From Strigops habroptila (Eukaryota; Chordata; Aves; Psittaciformes; Psittacidae): 64,000 nt of DNA. The notes under the pieces are model-generated. The model saw only the letters and a list, made by a program, of their open reading frames with translations. It was not told the DNA's origin and ran no database searches. The stretch spans positions 75,703,253-75,767,252 of the forward strand of contig NC_044302.2 in NCBI RefSeq assembly GCF_004027225.2, in the 5' to 3' direction. Position 1 is the stretch's first letter, and every line of letters begins with the position of its first letter. The position numbers and the translations under genes are program-made. Below, piece by piece: positions 9,762 through 23,300 of this stretch.

Positions 9762-12700
9762 AAAAAAAAAACCAACCAACCAACCAAACAAAAAAACCCC
9801 ACAAACGAAAGAAGTCTGATGCATAAGCTAACTAAACACAGGGAATTGTTTTAATTGATAAAATATGTTTCAACTAATAATCTTTGAGCTTTTAAAGCTC
9901 CTTGGTAGCAGACAGATTGCAAAATCACATTCGTTCTAACAAAATTGAACCACTTCAAAACATGTCTCCTGTATAGCAGAAAGGACTCATACTATAAACC
10001 AAGAAAAAAGTAATCACAAAATATAAGTTTAATTACTACTTCAAAACATTTCAAAAGGCGCCAAGACAGTACTAAAGTAAAGGAAAAACTCACACGGTAA
10101 CAAGACTTCAGTACAATACTCCAGAATAGTAATACAACTTTCTTAAGATTTATAAACAGCATACCACTAGTTTAGAAAACATCTACCACCACTTAGAAGT
10201 GCATCCTTTTGGAAAGTCTCATAATGATCACTTAAAAGCAGAGAAGCTGAAACTTGGGCCTATTTGTTGCTATGTTTAAGTAAGTAGTGTTGATGACATG
10301 GTAAATGATCAATTTGCTTACTGACTGCTGCAAATGATGTTGTATAAGGAGCAGAACAAACAGGTCAGACAACTTAAGCACTGAAGTGCCTTTGAAATAA
10401 GACATGTATATACTTTCACACAAAGGGCTACAAAACATGAGAACAGCAAACAAGAATCCTGCATGAAATGAAAATAGACCAAAAGATAATGAGAGAAGCA
10501 AAGCAAATCCTGTTAATAAGCAGTAGAAGACAGATATTTGAAAAAGACCTTGGATTCAAATCCAAACCATTTACCATTTAAGTGCAAGGCTGAAGCCACA
10601 AATTAATATTCTTTATCTCTAGGCTAAATAGAGCTCAAAAATAATACGTCTTGCTTTCACTGTACACATGTATTTCTACAGCCTGTTGTAACAGCATTTG
10701 GTACAAACTCGTATAAAGTTGATATTTTAATCATTGGTTGCTGGTGCAATAAGATCTTAAATTCTGTGAGTTTGATGGTAGCAAGACAGTCAGTTAACAG
10801 ACCAAAGAAAAATCATCCAAGCCTAAAAACCACTTTTTCCCCAAGGTAACGCACTTCAGTCAGTTCAGTTGTCAGGCATGTTCCCTTGTATTAATGGAAC
10901 AGGAAGTATAGAGTATTCAACTACTGTTCCAATGGGACAGTCAACACAACAATAAAAACTATTATTTAAAGTCAGTATTCTGATTTTGCTACTGTATTTA
11001 CTGCATGATTGATGCCAACGAAGTTATGAACTGCACCCTTTAGTTCAAAGTACTGTTGCAACCACAGTTAGAACAATGTCTAGTTTTCAAGACTGTACTA
11101 GTTATCGAAATTGCTAATTGCACCCAACTGCCTACATTCCATATGTGACAGTCTGGCCATCAGGTACTATTTCAGGTACCCCAGACATACAGAGGTATCT
11201 ACTCAAGAGTATACCTGGAGATGTGAATTTAAGTTCAGTATTTAAAATTGACTCACTGAAATGAGATCAGAAAGCTGACTGTTCCAAGTAGAAACCAAGA
11301 CTGACCTAATCTAATGATCTTGTTATAATATTCATGTATTCAAGACGCAAATATCTTAAAAGAAAGATACTAACTGAAATTGGCTCCAACTTAGCCATGA
11401 AAAGTAAAGGCCAGGTGAGTGACATTACCTTCTCATGAGCAGTTTTCCAACCTCAGGGAATACAAGCAATAAATGTATGTATCAAGTTACCTAGAACTAA
11501 TTAAAATAACTGGGACTCACTTTTCATAAACAAAAGAATCCTTAACTTTTTGAAAGTGGATACATTTGTAATTGACTGAAGTATTTGGCAGATCAATCTT
11601 TAGTGAAGTTTGCTCTAAAAGTGGAAGATGAGTCACAATATACTGTATACAACCACGCTTTAAGCACCAGCCCTCACAACTGACAAATTCTTTGCAATGC
11701 AATAGATGTGTTTTCTATTTCGTTCAGCCACCTTTTGTTCAGTTTTTGTTTTTCTGTTTGGTTTTTTTGTTTGTGGGTTTTGGGGTTTTTTTAACACAAT
11801 AAATCTTAGCAGTAAAAGAAAAGCCACACAACAGAACTTTTGTCTTATGTGCTTTATAGCATATGCTTGATTAGTTTTAGAAATAATTAAGGTTCACTTG
11901 AATATGTTTACAACCAACCATGAAAGAGCTTGATCATTTATCAGTCACAGGGTTCATAAGGAATACCTGTATGTACATTGATAGAAGTTACAGCTACATC
12001 CAATAGTTCAAGAAACCCAGATTTAACTCATGCACCCCCTGAATCTACAATTTACATAATACATGGGGGTTTTTAAAAAACACTTTTCTTTTCCCCCCCC
12101 ACGAGCTGCTCTTACCAGATTAAAAAGGGGCATGGTACTTCATCAGCTGAAAGATATAGTATGAATCTATCTTATACAGCTAAAATATTACAATTAAACT
12201 GTATAAGTATAAAATCCAAAACCAGATTCTTAGATTAGATTCAGAGGGATAACAGTTAAGACAGCATTGCAACTATTCAAGTGAACCTTGTACTCAGAAG
12301 TCCTGAACAGCAATTTCTAGATACCTCTGTTTTTGAGACACTGTGGGAGACTAGTTCACCCCTCTTAGAAAAGACATACAGCAGGACAAATAGTAGTGTG
12401 ATTTCCTGTTCTCTGAACAGGAAACTAGAGGAGCTTCCTTTATTGAAAGAAACACTTTGCCAACTAAGGAGTAAACTTATTCTAGGTGTGACAAATTAAG
12501 TTAAATACATGGCTTGCCAGGAGAATGTCTCAAAGGGAACATGCATGAAAAGCCTGTTTTTATTTCTGTTTGCTTACAGCAAAGTTTGGTTGCTGCTTTT
12601 AAGGAAAGCTGTGAACAGGAAAGCTATCATTCCAGGGATTACACCCAAGTTAGAAAAAGAAAGTGGGAATCGGAAGTATTTAGAGGCAATCTCCTGCTAA

Positions 12701-13770
12701 CTCCTAAAGGTATAGAAGTTTGGCAAGCAAGTATTTGCTGAAACACCCACTAATATTCACACTAATGAATGTCACAACCACCTGAAATGCCAGTGTTCGC
12801 AGAAGTCACACTTGGCAGACACAACATTTTAATAGTTATCCCACAGGACGAGCCAACTATTTGGAAAACAAAGCACTGCTTCCGTTCAGACAAAAACGGG
12901 ATCAAAAGTTGTCATATTCTTTTCCTGTAATGTAACCAGTAATCAAGTATCCACTCAACACATGCAAATAGTTAGGAAGGCGGTTCAAATGATTACGTGT
13001 ATGTACTGGAGTCTATGCTCCATACACTGAGAAAAAACAAAAAACCACCTTAGACTTACCGAGATGCTTGCTTTGGAAGCTACCAGTAATTTACTCTGTA
13101 GGCATCTCTTAATCTCCAAGTAAAAAAATGCATTGTCAGAGTGCGCCATGGCAGATACTGCGCTGACTGTGTTTCTACTGACACAGCTGTTTCAAGCAAT
13201 TCTCATGAAAGACAGATGCTGCTTATGTTGTTTTGATCTACTGAGTTTTACCTTCTTGTGTATTTTGATTTACAAAATATTTCATTCTTTTAATCTCATG
13301 TGAGAAAATTATGGGGAGGGAACAAGCAGCAAGGAAGGATTTTCTTGTTCTGCTTCCCCCCACAGTAGAAAACAAAAAGTTACTTAGAAAACATAATAAA
13401 CGCTAGAGTGATCTCTGGCCTCATGGAATTTAGGGAACCTCAACAGGGCCAGGATTTCAAGCTGCATTTTTCTTCCACGACTACCACCTCAAATAAGTAA
13501 ACTGTTGCCTTTGCTAGCACAACTGTATTCAGCATGTACCCTTTATAAAAGGAGGAGACAGGCTGTTTACTTTCATAATCTGAAGCTTAATGTCTAGTAG
13601 TTAAAAATTCAAGAAAACTTCATGAAAGTTGATGAATCCCAAAAGGAAGTCCAACCCAGAATTTTAAACATGTGTGTCCCATGTCCCATATGGTTTAGTG
13701 AAATCCTAGTGTTTTACACAAAATAATAACTTTCTTATAAATAGATGAATTAACAATCAGTATTCCATTT
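9757..13770 (-). other. FAM169A: Probable FAM169A 3' UTR / downstream region
   Basis: This repeat-poor AT-rich stretch follows the FAM169A stop codon on the minus strand. I see no other gene in it. It contains a G/T-only tract near 11,755-11,795 (plus strand) and an A/C tract near 9,762-9,800. Which part is transcribed depends on which poly(A) signal is used. Confidence 0.4.
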
Positions 13771-14313
13771 TTAAACTGGCTTTCCTTTTTTCTTGGGTGG
13801 ACCTTTGTGGCCTTTGGCCTTTCTTCGCAAGTTTCTCCGATCTACAACAGGTACCTCAATTTCTGCTTCCTCAGAGCTGCTGTCAGCAGCCCGCTCTGCT
13901 CCTGTCTGTGTGTACTGATCCATCTGCTCAACAGTCTCTTCTGACTGCTCTTCCAACTGGTTCTTCTGTGCTTCCTGTCCAGAAGGCTGCTGAAAAGAAA
14001 GCCCATCAAGTTCAACCATTATCAAAGAACTCTGACTCAAGGCAACAGGGGCCTCCTGTGAGTTGTGCCCTGCTTCCTCATTTTGATCTTCCAACGAGGA
14101 AGTCGTTTTGGGAGAGACATTTTCAGAAACAGGTTCTTCTACTACTTCAGTTACCACAGAGTTGGGCAGGCCATTGTCAGAGGACTCTTCCTTTGATGGC
14201 AAAGCAGCTGCATTTTCAGTGGCAGTCTTTTCAGATTCTTGCTGTTCTTCAGTGTCCTCCTTTTCCAATGTACTTTCTTCAGTCAGCATTTCTGAATCAC
14301 TCACAGTCGCTCC
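13771..14313 (-). CDS. FAM169A: FAM169A coding exon 12, C-terminus and stop
   Basis: The acceptor is TTTGAAAACAG. The exon encodes 180 residues and the stop at 13773-13771. It opens [14 protein letters not shown] and is acidic throughout. It ends [20 protein letters not shown] then KKKGKPV, a strong basic nuclear-localisation type tail conserved in the family. A 215-codon open frame on the opposite strand is a shadow. Confidence 0.96.
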   Translation of the reverse strand, partial: GATVSDSEMLTEESTLEKEDTEEQQESEKTATENAAALPSKEESSDNGLPNSVVTEVVEEPVSENVSPKTTSSLEDQNEEAGHNSQEAPVALSQSSLIMVELDGLSFQQPSGQEAQKNQLEEQSEETVEQMDQYTQTGAERAADSSSEEAEIEVPVVDRRNLRRKAKGHKGPPKKKGKPV

Positions 14314-17300
14314 CTGTTTTCAAATCCAAATTATTCAAAGGATTATTCAGGCACAATAAAAACATTTTGAAATTAATCCCGGGGTGGGGGGGGAAGGCAT
14401 TTTTTATTTTGGACATATACGATTATCATTTTGGTAGTATATAATAATCTGCTTTTGCACTATAAGCAAAACCCAATAAAATCTGTGTTCTAGAAGGGTA
14501 TTTTACCATTAATTAATTGCTTGTACACTTCATCAGGGCAGAATTACTAGACAAAGTAAGGATGTGGCTTTTGACTCATATCTAACGAATATTTTAGTGA
14601 GAAAGAGCTACTTCATTACTGCCAAGGCAAACTGGAGCAACGTACCCTTCTTTTTGGTATCACATGCATATATGACCCACTTCTGCATATCAAAACAGAA
14701 ACCTTAGTCTATTCTGTTCATAGATTTACATCATCTGGTCTAATAATTGCTTTTTCCAAGAATTTCATCTGATGGTAGGGGCTACTTTGTTATTCAACAA
14801 AAGAAAAACCAGCAAGATATGTACACTCTGAAGGAAAAATGACTTCACGTTTTGTTTGAATTCTCTCACCTTCTCCGATATAGTGTCTTCTGAAAGTTTT
14901 GCTGCAGACTCAAGGATTAAAGGAACAAATAGTGTTAAGGGTTCTTCTCCTTGATTCTCAGACTGCAATTTTGGTTCACTACTTCGAACTTCATTTGCTG
15001 TTTCTTCTTCAACCACAATATAGGCCTTATTAGTCTCTTCTGTTACCTCACCATTAAGAGGCTCTGATAGAGTTTCCTAAAAAAAAAAAAAAATAAAAAT
15101 AAAAAATATATATATAAAAAAAATTTATATAACTTTTCTAAGTCAAAATTACCCAACACTAGTGGGTGTATCTGTGATCTAAATTTGTAGCTTAACATGA
15201 GAAGCAGATAGCTCAGATACCTAGATATGTGTACAAAGAAGGCAGAGTTTAGAGCAGAGTACCTAATGTAACCAGTTTATTAACCTGGTGGTGTCACCTG
15301 CACTAAATTTCTGACCATAGCTTACATCATTAGGAGCCAAGCCAAGCAGTTTTTAAGCATCCCACAAGCATACCTAGTGCAGTCATTCCTTGAACCCAAC
15401 ATAGTATAAGATCCACTTTCTCACCCATCAGAAAGAACATACAACCCTGGAGGCATCGCTAGGCACAAAGGGTACTTAGATTTAAATTCAAGCTGTTAAC
15501 AAGGTGCAAGTAAAAGCCACATTTAAACAGCAAAACAGGCAAGCTCTAAGTGAAGTAAGAAGAGCCAATAGTAGTAACCAAAGCATACCAGCTACTGGCT
15601 TTTTCAAAGAAACTTTTTTTTTTTTTTAAATAAATCAGAAATACTGGATCAGATCTTGGCCTTACTCCAGTTCTCTGGAATATGTAAGTAGGAAAATCGA
15701 TTAAGAAAATTACGTTGGTAGACAAGCTAGAAATTCACCTTATGAAGATCCTATGAGTGCTATTATTCAAAATAAGTATAATAGAATATTCCCTGAGACA
15801 TTCCATATTAGCCTCAGTTTCTCAGCTATCTTTCTCAAAGCAACATCGATATGAAAACCAAGGAGTTGATAGTCATATGGATCAAGGCAGCAAGGGCCAT
15901 ATTTAACAGAAACTGTAGCTGTATTGCAAACTTATCTGCTATCACTATGACATCCAGCTCACCTCCTCCTCACTCCGCTTCTCAGGGTTTGATACATGTA
16001 GCTCCACTTCTGGTAGAGACTGGCCCTCATTTTCATCTGTCTTTTCCTCATCCTTCTCAACAGTATTCTCCTCAGGTACCTCTACTAAACCTTCAGAGCT
16101 TTCAGACGTGTGGGCAGGAGGTTCCAGCCTGCAGGAGGTATTAAGATACCGCCTTTAATCTTGTAGATTAATACATAATTTTGGTGATCTCAGCAGGGAA
16201 ATTATTTCATGACCAATTATGAAACGCCGTACCACATGCTTGCCATTCAAAATAAGAATCCAGAAAACTAAATGCATCTAAAAATGGCTAACTCCTCATT
16301 AGAGAAAAAAAAAAAACAAACCATCAACTAGGAAAAATTGCTTTGGCAATTAAAAAATGAAGACATCTATCTCATGTCTGCGAATAAAAGAAAGTCAGAC
16401 ATTTGTTTAAGTTTGTTATTTTAAAATTAGAAAGCAGTAATCCACTGCATATTTGGAAGCCACAAAGGGGTGAGAAAGGAAGCAACTTCTCCCACCCCCA
16501 TTGTAGAAACAGCTTAAAATTATGGAGTTATAAAAGCAAATGTTTGTATAATTGTTGAATATTACAAAGACCATGACTAGAAAAGAATTTAAGGCAATAA
16601 ATACGTCATGTCTGAAGATTTAAAAAACCAGAGATTGAACTAGCAAATAGTTAAAGATGAAGCTCTGATGCACAAGATGGGTAGTAACACTATCTCAACA
16701 TAAAACTTAGATTTAGTATTACATACAAGCAGTAAATTTGCAGGAGGCTACTTCACCATTTCATAGTAAAGGCAGTATTGGATGGTTTTATCCCAGATGC
16801 CAGCCTTGAGATGAAGGCCCTCCACAGGAGAAAGTCCCTGACAGAAGACCCTGCTGTGTTTGCTAACATGCATGAAAGAAGAGAAACAAGCTGATATCCT
16901 GCCCTGTTGCCATGAGGATTTCCCTTAGATCTGCTCATGAACACAACGTTACACATCATACCCAAAGGAGCTGGGGCACCTCATTAGCTTCATTTTGCAA
17001 GTCCCAAAATACTGACACTCAACAACAGACAAATCACCTCAAATATCAACTAGCCAAATATTAGTAGTAATAGGGCAAAGGATTTTTCAACCTGTGGCAG
17101 TATCAAACCATGCCATTTGGCCTGTCTGAATCACCTTAGGGCAGTACACTGACAAGTGCAGGACAAGAGTCATGTATCTTAGCAGTTCCACAGAGGAATT
17201 TAAACACAAAAATTAGGTTGTATCTAGCTGAAGACCTCAACTTCACACAAAAAACCCAACCCAAACCCACAACTACTTTTAGTTAAAGAAGCCTAACTGA

Positions 17301-20300
17301 ACAAGTTTGAGGGATTTCATCGAAAACAATCAGGTTACCTTCAGTTCTTCAAACAAGGTTTTTGGGGTTGAGGTGGGATTTTTTTTGGAAGAGAGTGACA
17401 AACGGAGAGAGACACACACAGTGAGGATAACAGTGTATATCTATGAGGATCATATACTCACACAGGAAAGAAGGAGCAATTTATTTAAAATAGCCACCAT
17501 TCTGCTTTCTGGAAGCAATCACAAATTAGTACTTCAGGCCCTGTCTTGTATGAATTGTTGCATGAAAGTGGTACAATTCTTCACATCCCCAACTGACCAT
17601 GTTACACAGGATAACTGGAGATGACTTCCCCGCTCACTGGATGTAAGCTTGGATAGGATGGCTTTAAAATCAGAATTTGTCTAAAACAAACGGCTTTACT
17701 TCGAAGACAGGTGGATTCCTGTAACTTTTGTTACTAAGTGACAAGCAGTAACCAGCTCCCAGACTAAACAGTTGGACACATCTCCAAAGATCACACACAC
17801 AAAGATCACACACACACATTGAGGATACCTGTCCGGTTATATTATCACAAGAAAGTATGCTGCATGAATACAGATGTTTTTACCTTCATGCAGACCAAAT
17901 TCTAACAGAACACCCTCAACCTTCACTGTTTTCTTATCGTTATTTCCAGTATTTGCTGAGCTTTCAGAAACATACATTTTGGTACAATCACTCTTCAGGT
18001 GATATCTCGATTTTCTTTCCCACATCACACTTTATTTTTAGTTATTTTAAAATCAAGGAAGGAAAGTAGGAAGAAAGAAGAAACGTTAAGCAGCACACTG
18101 TGAGACATTGATGTAGTTTATGATGGCTCAAGGAACAAAATAAGAAATCAGTAAGACATAGGCTTCTCTACCTGCTTTCTGACACAAGATCATTTTCCTC
18201 ATTTCCTTGGGAAGTTCCAGGTTCAGATTCTTGCCTCATCGTTCCTATCCTGGGACGTTTTAAATGACTGCTTCGTGTCCGAATGGAAGTAGGAGCTGTG
18301 TTAGGGTCTTAGGAAGAAAAGAAACCCCAAAACAAAACACCAAAATAAATGCCAGTGAACAAATGCAGTCTAAGATCTGCATATAATTCTTCCCCCTAGT
18401 ACTTCATTAAAGCTGAGCGCAAGCAGAACAGCATTTCATTGTGGTACTTTTTTTCTAAATACACATGCATAGTATCTTTACCAAGACTCATACCAATTTT
18501 ATCCAAAGTCCTCTAAAAGGTTTATGAGTTGAGCCTCAGCACCTTAGAGGAAGGTATGTTTTTATACATTTTGCAGATGATTATGTGGAGATTGAAAGCA
18601 GTAAAAGAGCCTGCTAACCTATCAATCCACAGTAATCACAATACTGATAATCAAGGTTATTTTTACCTTCAGATGTGCTTGCATGGACATCTGTTGATTC
18701 TTTACCTTTTTGAAAGTCAGCCTGTGAAGCAAAGAAACCTAATGTTACCCCAAAGACTTCTGAACTGATTGAAATACCTTCACCTCCCCATCTGCGGTTG
18801 TATCTTTCTAAAGCACTATTTCATAGTAAAGATCCTACAGAAAAGCAGCTACAAGCATGCTTAAGATACTTACATGTATTTATCTTATCTCTCAAGAGAT
18901 TTTTATTTGTTTTAATTATCTTTATTACAAGGATGAGTATTTTTTCTGCATTTTACTTCTGGCCTCAACACGGAAGATAAGACTTGAAAGTAACCTGTCA
19001 TTATAAACAATGCTACCAAGTTTTTTCCTAACCATTCTATTTATAGCCGGTGTCCACATAATTAAATGCTAGAAGTCTTTTTTTTGTTTCCCCTTTCAGT
19101 ATAAATGCAAGGGCATACACTACAGTATTTGACAAAATATAGCAGGAAAGTTTAGTTTTTATATGTATTATTTTTTTTTAATTCTATTTTTTAGTCTTAT
19201 TTTTATTGTGGCATGCAACAATACAGCAGCACATATATTAAAAAAAAAAAAAGAAACCACAAAAACACCAAAACTAAAACGAAAACCAAACAACAAAACC
19301 AAAACCACAACAAACCAAACAGGAAAATAACCTCAGAACTTGGTGATTCAGCAGTAATGCAGGTTATATGCACAGTCAGCACAAGATGCTGTTTATGTCA
19401 GAGTTCCCTCTCCCTAGAGTTCTTTTGCCTCTTGTTCTTCCCCACCATCCCAATGCTTCTATTTTTTTCCTGCAAGTTAGCTGAGGACTCAGTGGTCAAG
19501 CACTTCATATTCTGAAGTGGATACAAGCTTTACGCATTTACATGAAGATAACGCATACTGCTCTCAGCTGCTGGAAGTAGTCTAGAACTGGCAGCAATCA
19601 GAACCCATAATGCTGCTGCATTTCCAGCCTCACTTCCAGTACCACCCAAGGAGGCCAGCAAGAAGTGCCCATATCTACATTCTGCTGCTTGAAATAGTTT
19701 CAAGTGGATTTTAAATACATAAGAAGTTGTAGGCTAATGACAAATTATTCTAGCATCAAAACATCCAAAACAGGAAGCACTAAGTGAAGAGTGAAAATGA
19801 AAGTTGGAGAATAGAATATTTTTTCCCGGTGCGTGAGAAGGTGGGGTATTTTATTTTGTTTGGTGGCCCAACAGCTTTCAAAGCATTGCAGAACTGCTGG
19901 TAGAAAGTGCAAGTGCCAACAAGAGAGCTGTCAGCGATTCTACCAACCTATGAGGAGCTGAAGCACTTTGGAATCTACCTTCTTTATTTTCTGGAAGAAG
20001 GTAGAGACAGGGATTGAGTTCTTAACTCACAGCAACAAAAATCCTAAAAACTACTGTCCCTCTGCTATCTTCTGCAAGTATATCCATGTATCTACAACCA
20101 AAATATGCATGTGTGTCCTGGTTTTGGCTGGGATAGAGTTAATTTTCTTCCTAGCAGCTGGTGCAGTGCTGTGTTCCAGCTTTAGTCTGAGAATAATGCT
20201 GATAACACTGACATTTCAGTTCTTGTTACGTAGTGCTTACTCTGATCAAGGACTTTTTAGTCTCTCATGCTCTGCCAGTGAGGAGGGACACAAGAAGCCG

Positions 20301-23300
20301 GGAGTGAGCAGAGACAGGACACCTGACCCAAACTAGCCAAAGGGGTATTCCACACCACAGCATGTCATGCCCAATATACAAATGGGGGGAGCTACCCAGA
20401 AGGACAAGATTGCTGCTCGAGTCGAGCTGGATATCGGTCAGCAGGCAGTTGGCAATTGTATTGTGCATCACTTGTGTTTATTCGGGCTTTTTTTCCCCTT
20501 TCCTCTTTTAGTTTTATACTTTCTCCCTGTGTTATTTCCCTTATTATTATTAGCAGTAGTATTATACTGTACTTTAGTTATTAAACTGTTCTTACCTCAA
20601 CCGATGGGTTTTACATTCTTTTGATTCTCCTCCCCAACCCACCCAGGGCAGAGGGGAAGAGGGGGTGAGCAAGTGGCCGCATGGTGCTGAGTTACCAGGG
20701 GGCTTAAACTAGAACAATGTCTTAGATCGCGTTGCCAATCTGATCATTATTGGAATCCAAATCTAGAAGTCAGTAATGATGCTCAAGACACTGTTAGAAA
20801 AGACAGACAACTAAGAGCTGCTGCTTCTGGTCATTTAGAGAGACTAAAAACACCACTACTCCGCTGTCAGTTTTGCTTTGGGAAATGCTGAGTATCTAAA
20901 CTAGGAAAAGCGACATTGGACTCACATTTAAAATCTGAAGTTTAGATATTAATAGGTGGGAGTATTGATACAGCCATTATTTCCTATTTTTAATTAAAGC
21001 ATTGACTTCTACAGGAGCATACTCATGTCAGTGCTACAGTCCTGAAGCACACAAATCCATGCTTGCTGTATTTGGCCCTACAAATTATTCGCAAGCATAT
21101 TCTGTGTGGCCTCCGAACACAAAGGAGATAGAGGAAAAGCTTCTCAATATTCAAAAAAACACAGGCATATTCATGACCACATATCCATGTGTAGCTGAAA
21201 TCTGACTGATATTTCAAATATGTATAAAGAAAGCTGCAGTCCTTCTGTATGGACAATGTTTAACTCTGAATGCCAACCAAACACTTTCCAGTCAACCAAA
21301 TGCTTTCCATTGTATTGAAGTGTGATGCGAATGTGCACTTTTACAAACACTTTTCTTCATCCTCTCTACTCTTGAGAATGACTCTACTGTTCCAACAGCC
21401 TTTCTAGCCAGATAAATCTCAGAGCCAGTTGAAATACTCTCCCTTATCTGCTAGCAAACAGTTCAAATTAGAGACCCTGACAGTTGTGGCACAGACCTTC
21501 TACATTCATGGGGACACCCCATTATTGGAAATGCTGGGAAAACAAACCAAACCAAAACACCCAAAAGAAAAGCCCCCCAAAACCCTCCCCAAAACCCCCA
21601 ACCCAGTATTTTTAACCCCATCAGTGTTAAATCAATGGGAAACAGAACATTCACCCAAAAAGCAACAAAAGCATCTGTATTTTATATGTAGTGTGTATTC
21701 AAACCACTTAGAGGCAGACAGAAGCATTTCTCTGGTTTTTAGTAATAATGCAATCAAAAAAGGAAAAAAAAAGGTAACAGTCTGTGTACCTACACTTAGC
21801 TGTGTCTCTAGCTCAGTCTTCTGTCCACCTGCTTCAGATACTGCTGCAGACTCCAGAAAATGAATCTTTGCTTGGAAGCTCTTTTCTGCCTGTGAAGCCT
21901 CTGCTGTTAAGATTTAAAAGAGGAAATGGGAAAATTATAGTACCTTTATAGATCAATTAACCATTCCAGGTACAATGTAACAGACCTCAGGACAGTTAAA
22001 AAAAGAAATAATCTTTCTGCTAGTTCCCATGGGCAGTGTTCACAGAACTCACTGTTGTAGTGTTTGTTCAATGTCTGCAACATTTCTCAGAAACAACATT
22101 TGTCAGAAAACAACAAAACAAAGCAAGCATCCATACCTGCAAGTTGAAGCTCTTCCCTTTGCACTACAGTTGCAATACATGTTCTCTGGAACCAATATCC
22201 TGGCCCGTTCACTTCATAAAAAAGGCTTTCATCCCGAGGGTACTTCTCAAGATACTGCTTACAAGCTAAACAAATATAAGAAAACTCACTCTATAATATA
22301 TACTTGACTGTACTTCAGTTTTTAAAGTTTATCTTAAATCAACTTCATTTGCAATCTTCCATCATACACATAAGCCAACACAGAAAGAACTGTTCAACAA
22401 AACAGGGGAATCTGAAGTCGCGGGTTGGATTAGATGACCTTTGAAGGTTCCTTCCAAACTATTCTGTGATTCTATGAAATAAACATAATATTGCTTTACC
22501 CTACTCATCCTTCTCAATAAATCCTTTCTCCAGGTTTAAACACTTTCTATTATTATCCTAAACTGCAGACAGAAATACTTCTTCTCTAAGCATTTATTTC
22601 AGAGTTTTACAACTTTACTGGTCACTGCCCACGCCAACCACAAGACCCAGCCAAGGATGGAATGGAGCTCTTTGGCAGGTAAGTCTAGGGAGTTTTGTCA
22701 CCCCATGTTATTATAGGCATTCATGAAAAGCATTCTTTGGGAATGTAAACATGTTACCCTTGCATGGTTTATCATCTACTCACTGTTCGCTGCTGGAATA
22801 TTTTCTTCCCTGTTGTCCCTCCACCTTTTTTCTCCCAATACACATACTGAACATACATGTGGAGAGGCATGCTTTAACATTTTTCTGTAGCAGATATCAG
22901 GAAAACTACTATTTTTGTTGTGGTTTAAGCCCAGCCAGTAACTCAGAACCACGCAGCTGCTCGCTCACTTCCCCCCTCCTTTTTCCCTTCCTCTGCTCCT
23001 GGAGGGATGGGGAAGAGAATTGAAAGAATGTAAATCCCACGGGTTGAGATAAGAACAGCCCAGTAACTAAGGTATAATACAAAACCACTACCGCTACCAC
23101 CACCAATAGTAATGATAAGGAAAATAAGGGGAGAGAATATAAAACTAAAAAAACAATAAACACAAGTGATGCACAATACAATTGCTCACCACCCACCGAC
23201 CGATACCCAGCCCGACCCGAGTAGCGATCTGGGCCTTCCGGTAACTCCTCCCGGTTTCTATACTGGGCATGACGTGCTGTGGTATGGAATACCCCTTTGG

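Noticed and set aside
13797..14444. 215-codon plus-strand open frame
   Set aside because: It is the mirror of the FAM169A last exon, whose minus-strand frame is confirmed by family resemblance and splice phase.
16741..16985. Possible gene fragment with a 70-codon minus-strand frame in intron 9
   Set aside because: It lacks splice sites and resembles no family; likely a chance frame in unique intron.
21789..21790. TAG|GTACAC as the FAM169A exon 7 donor
   Set aside because: It would create an immediate stop in exon 8. The donor four bases upstream keeps the frame and matches the family protein across the junction.
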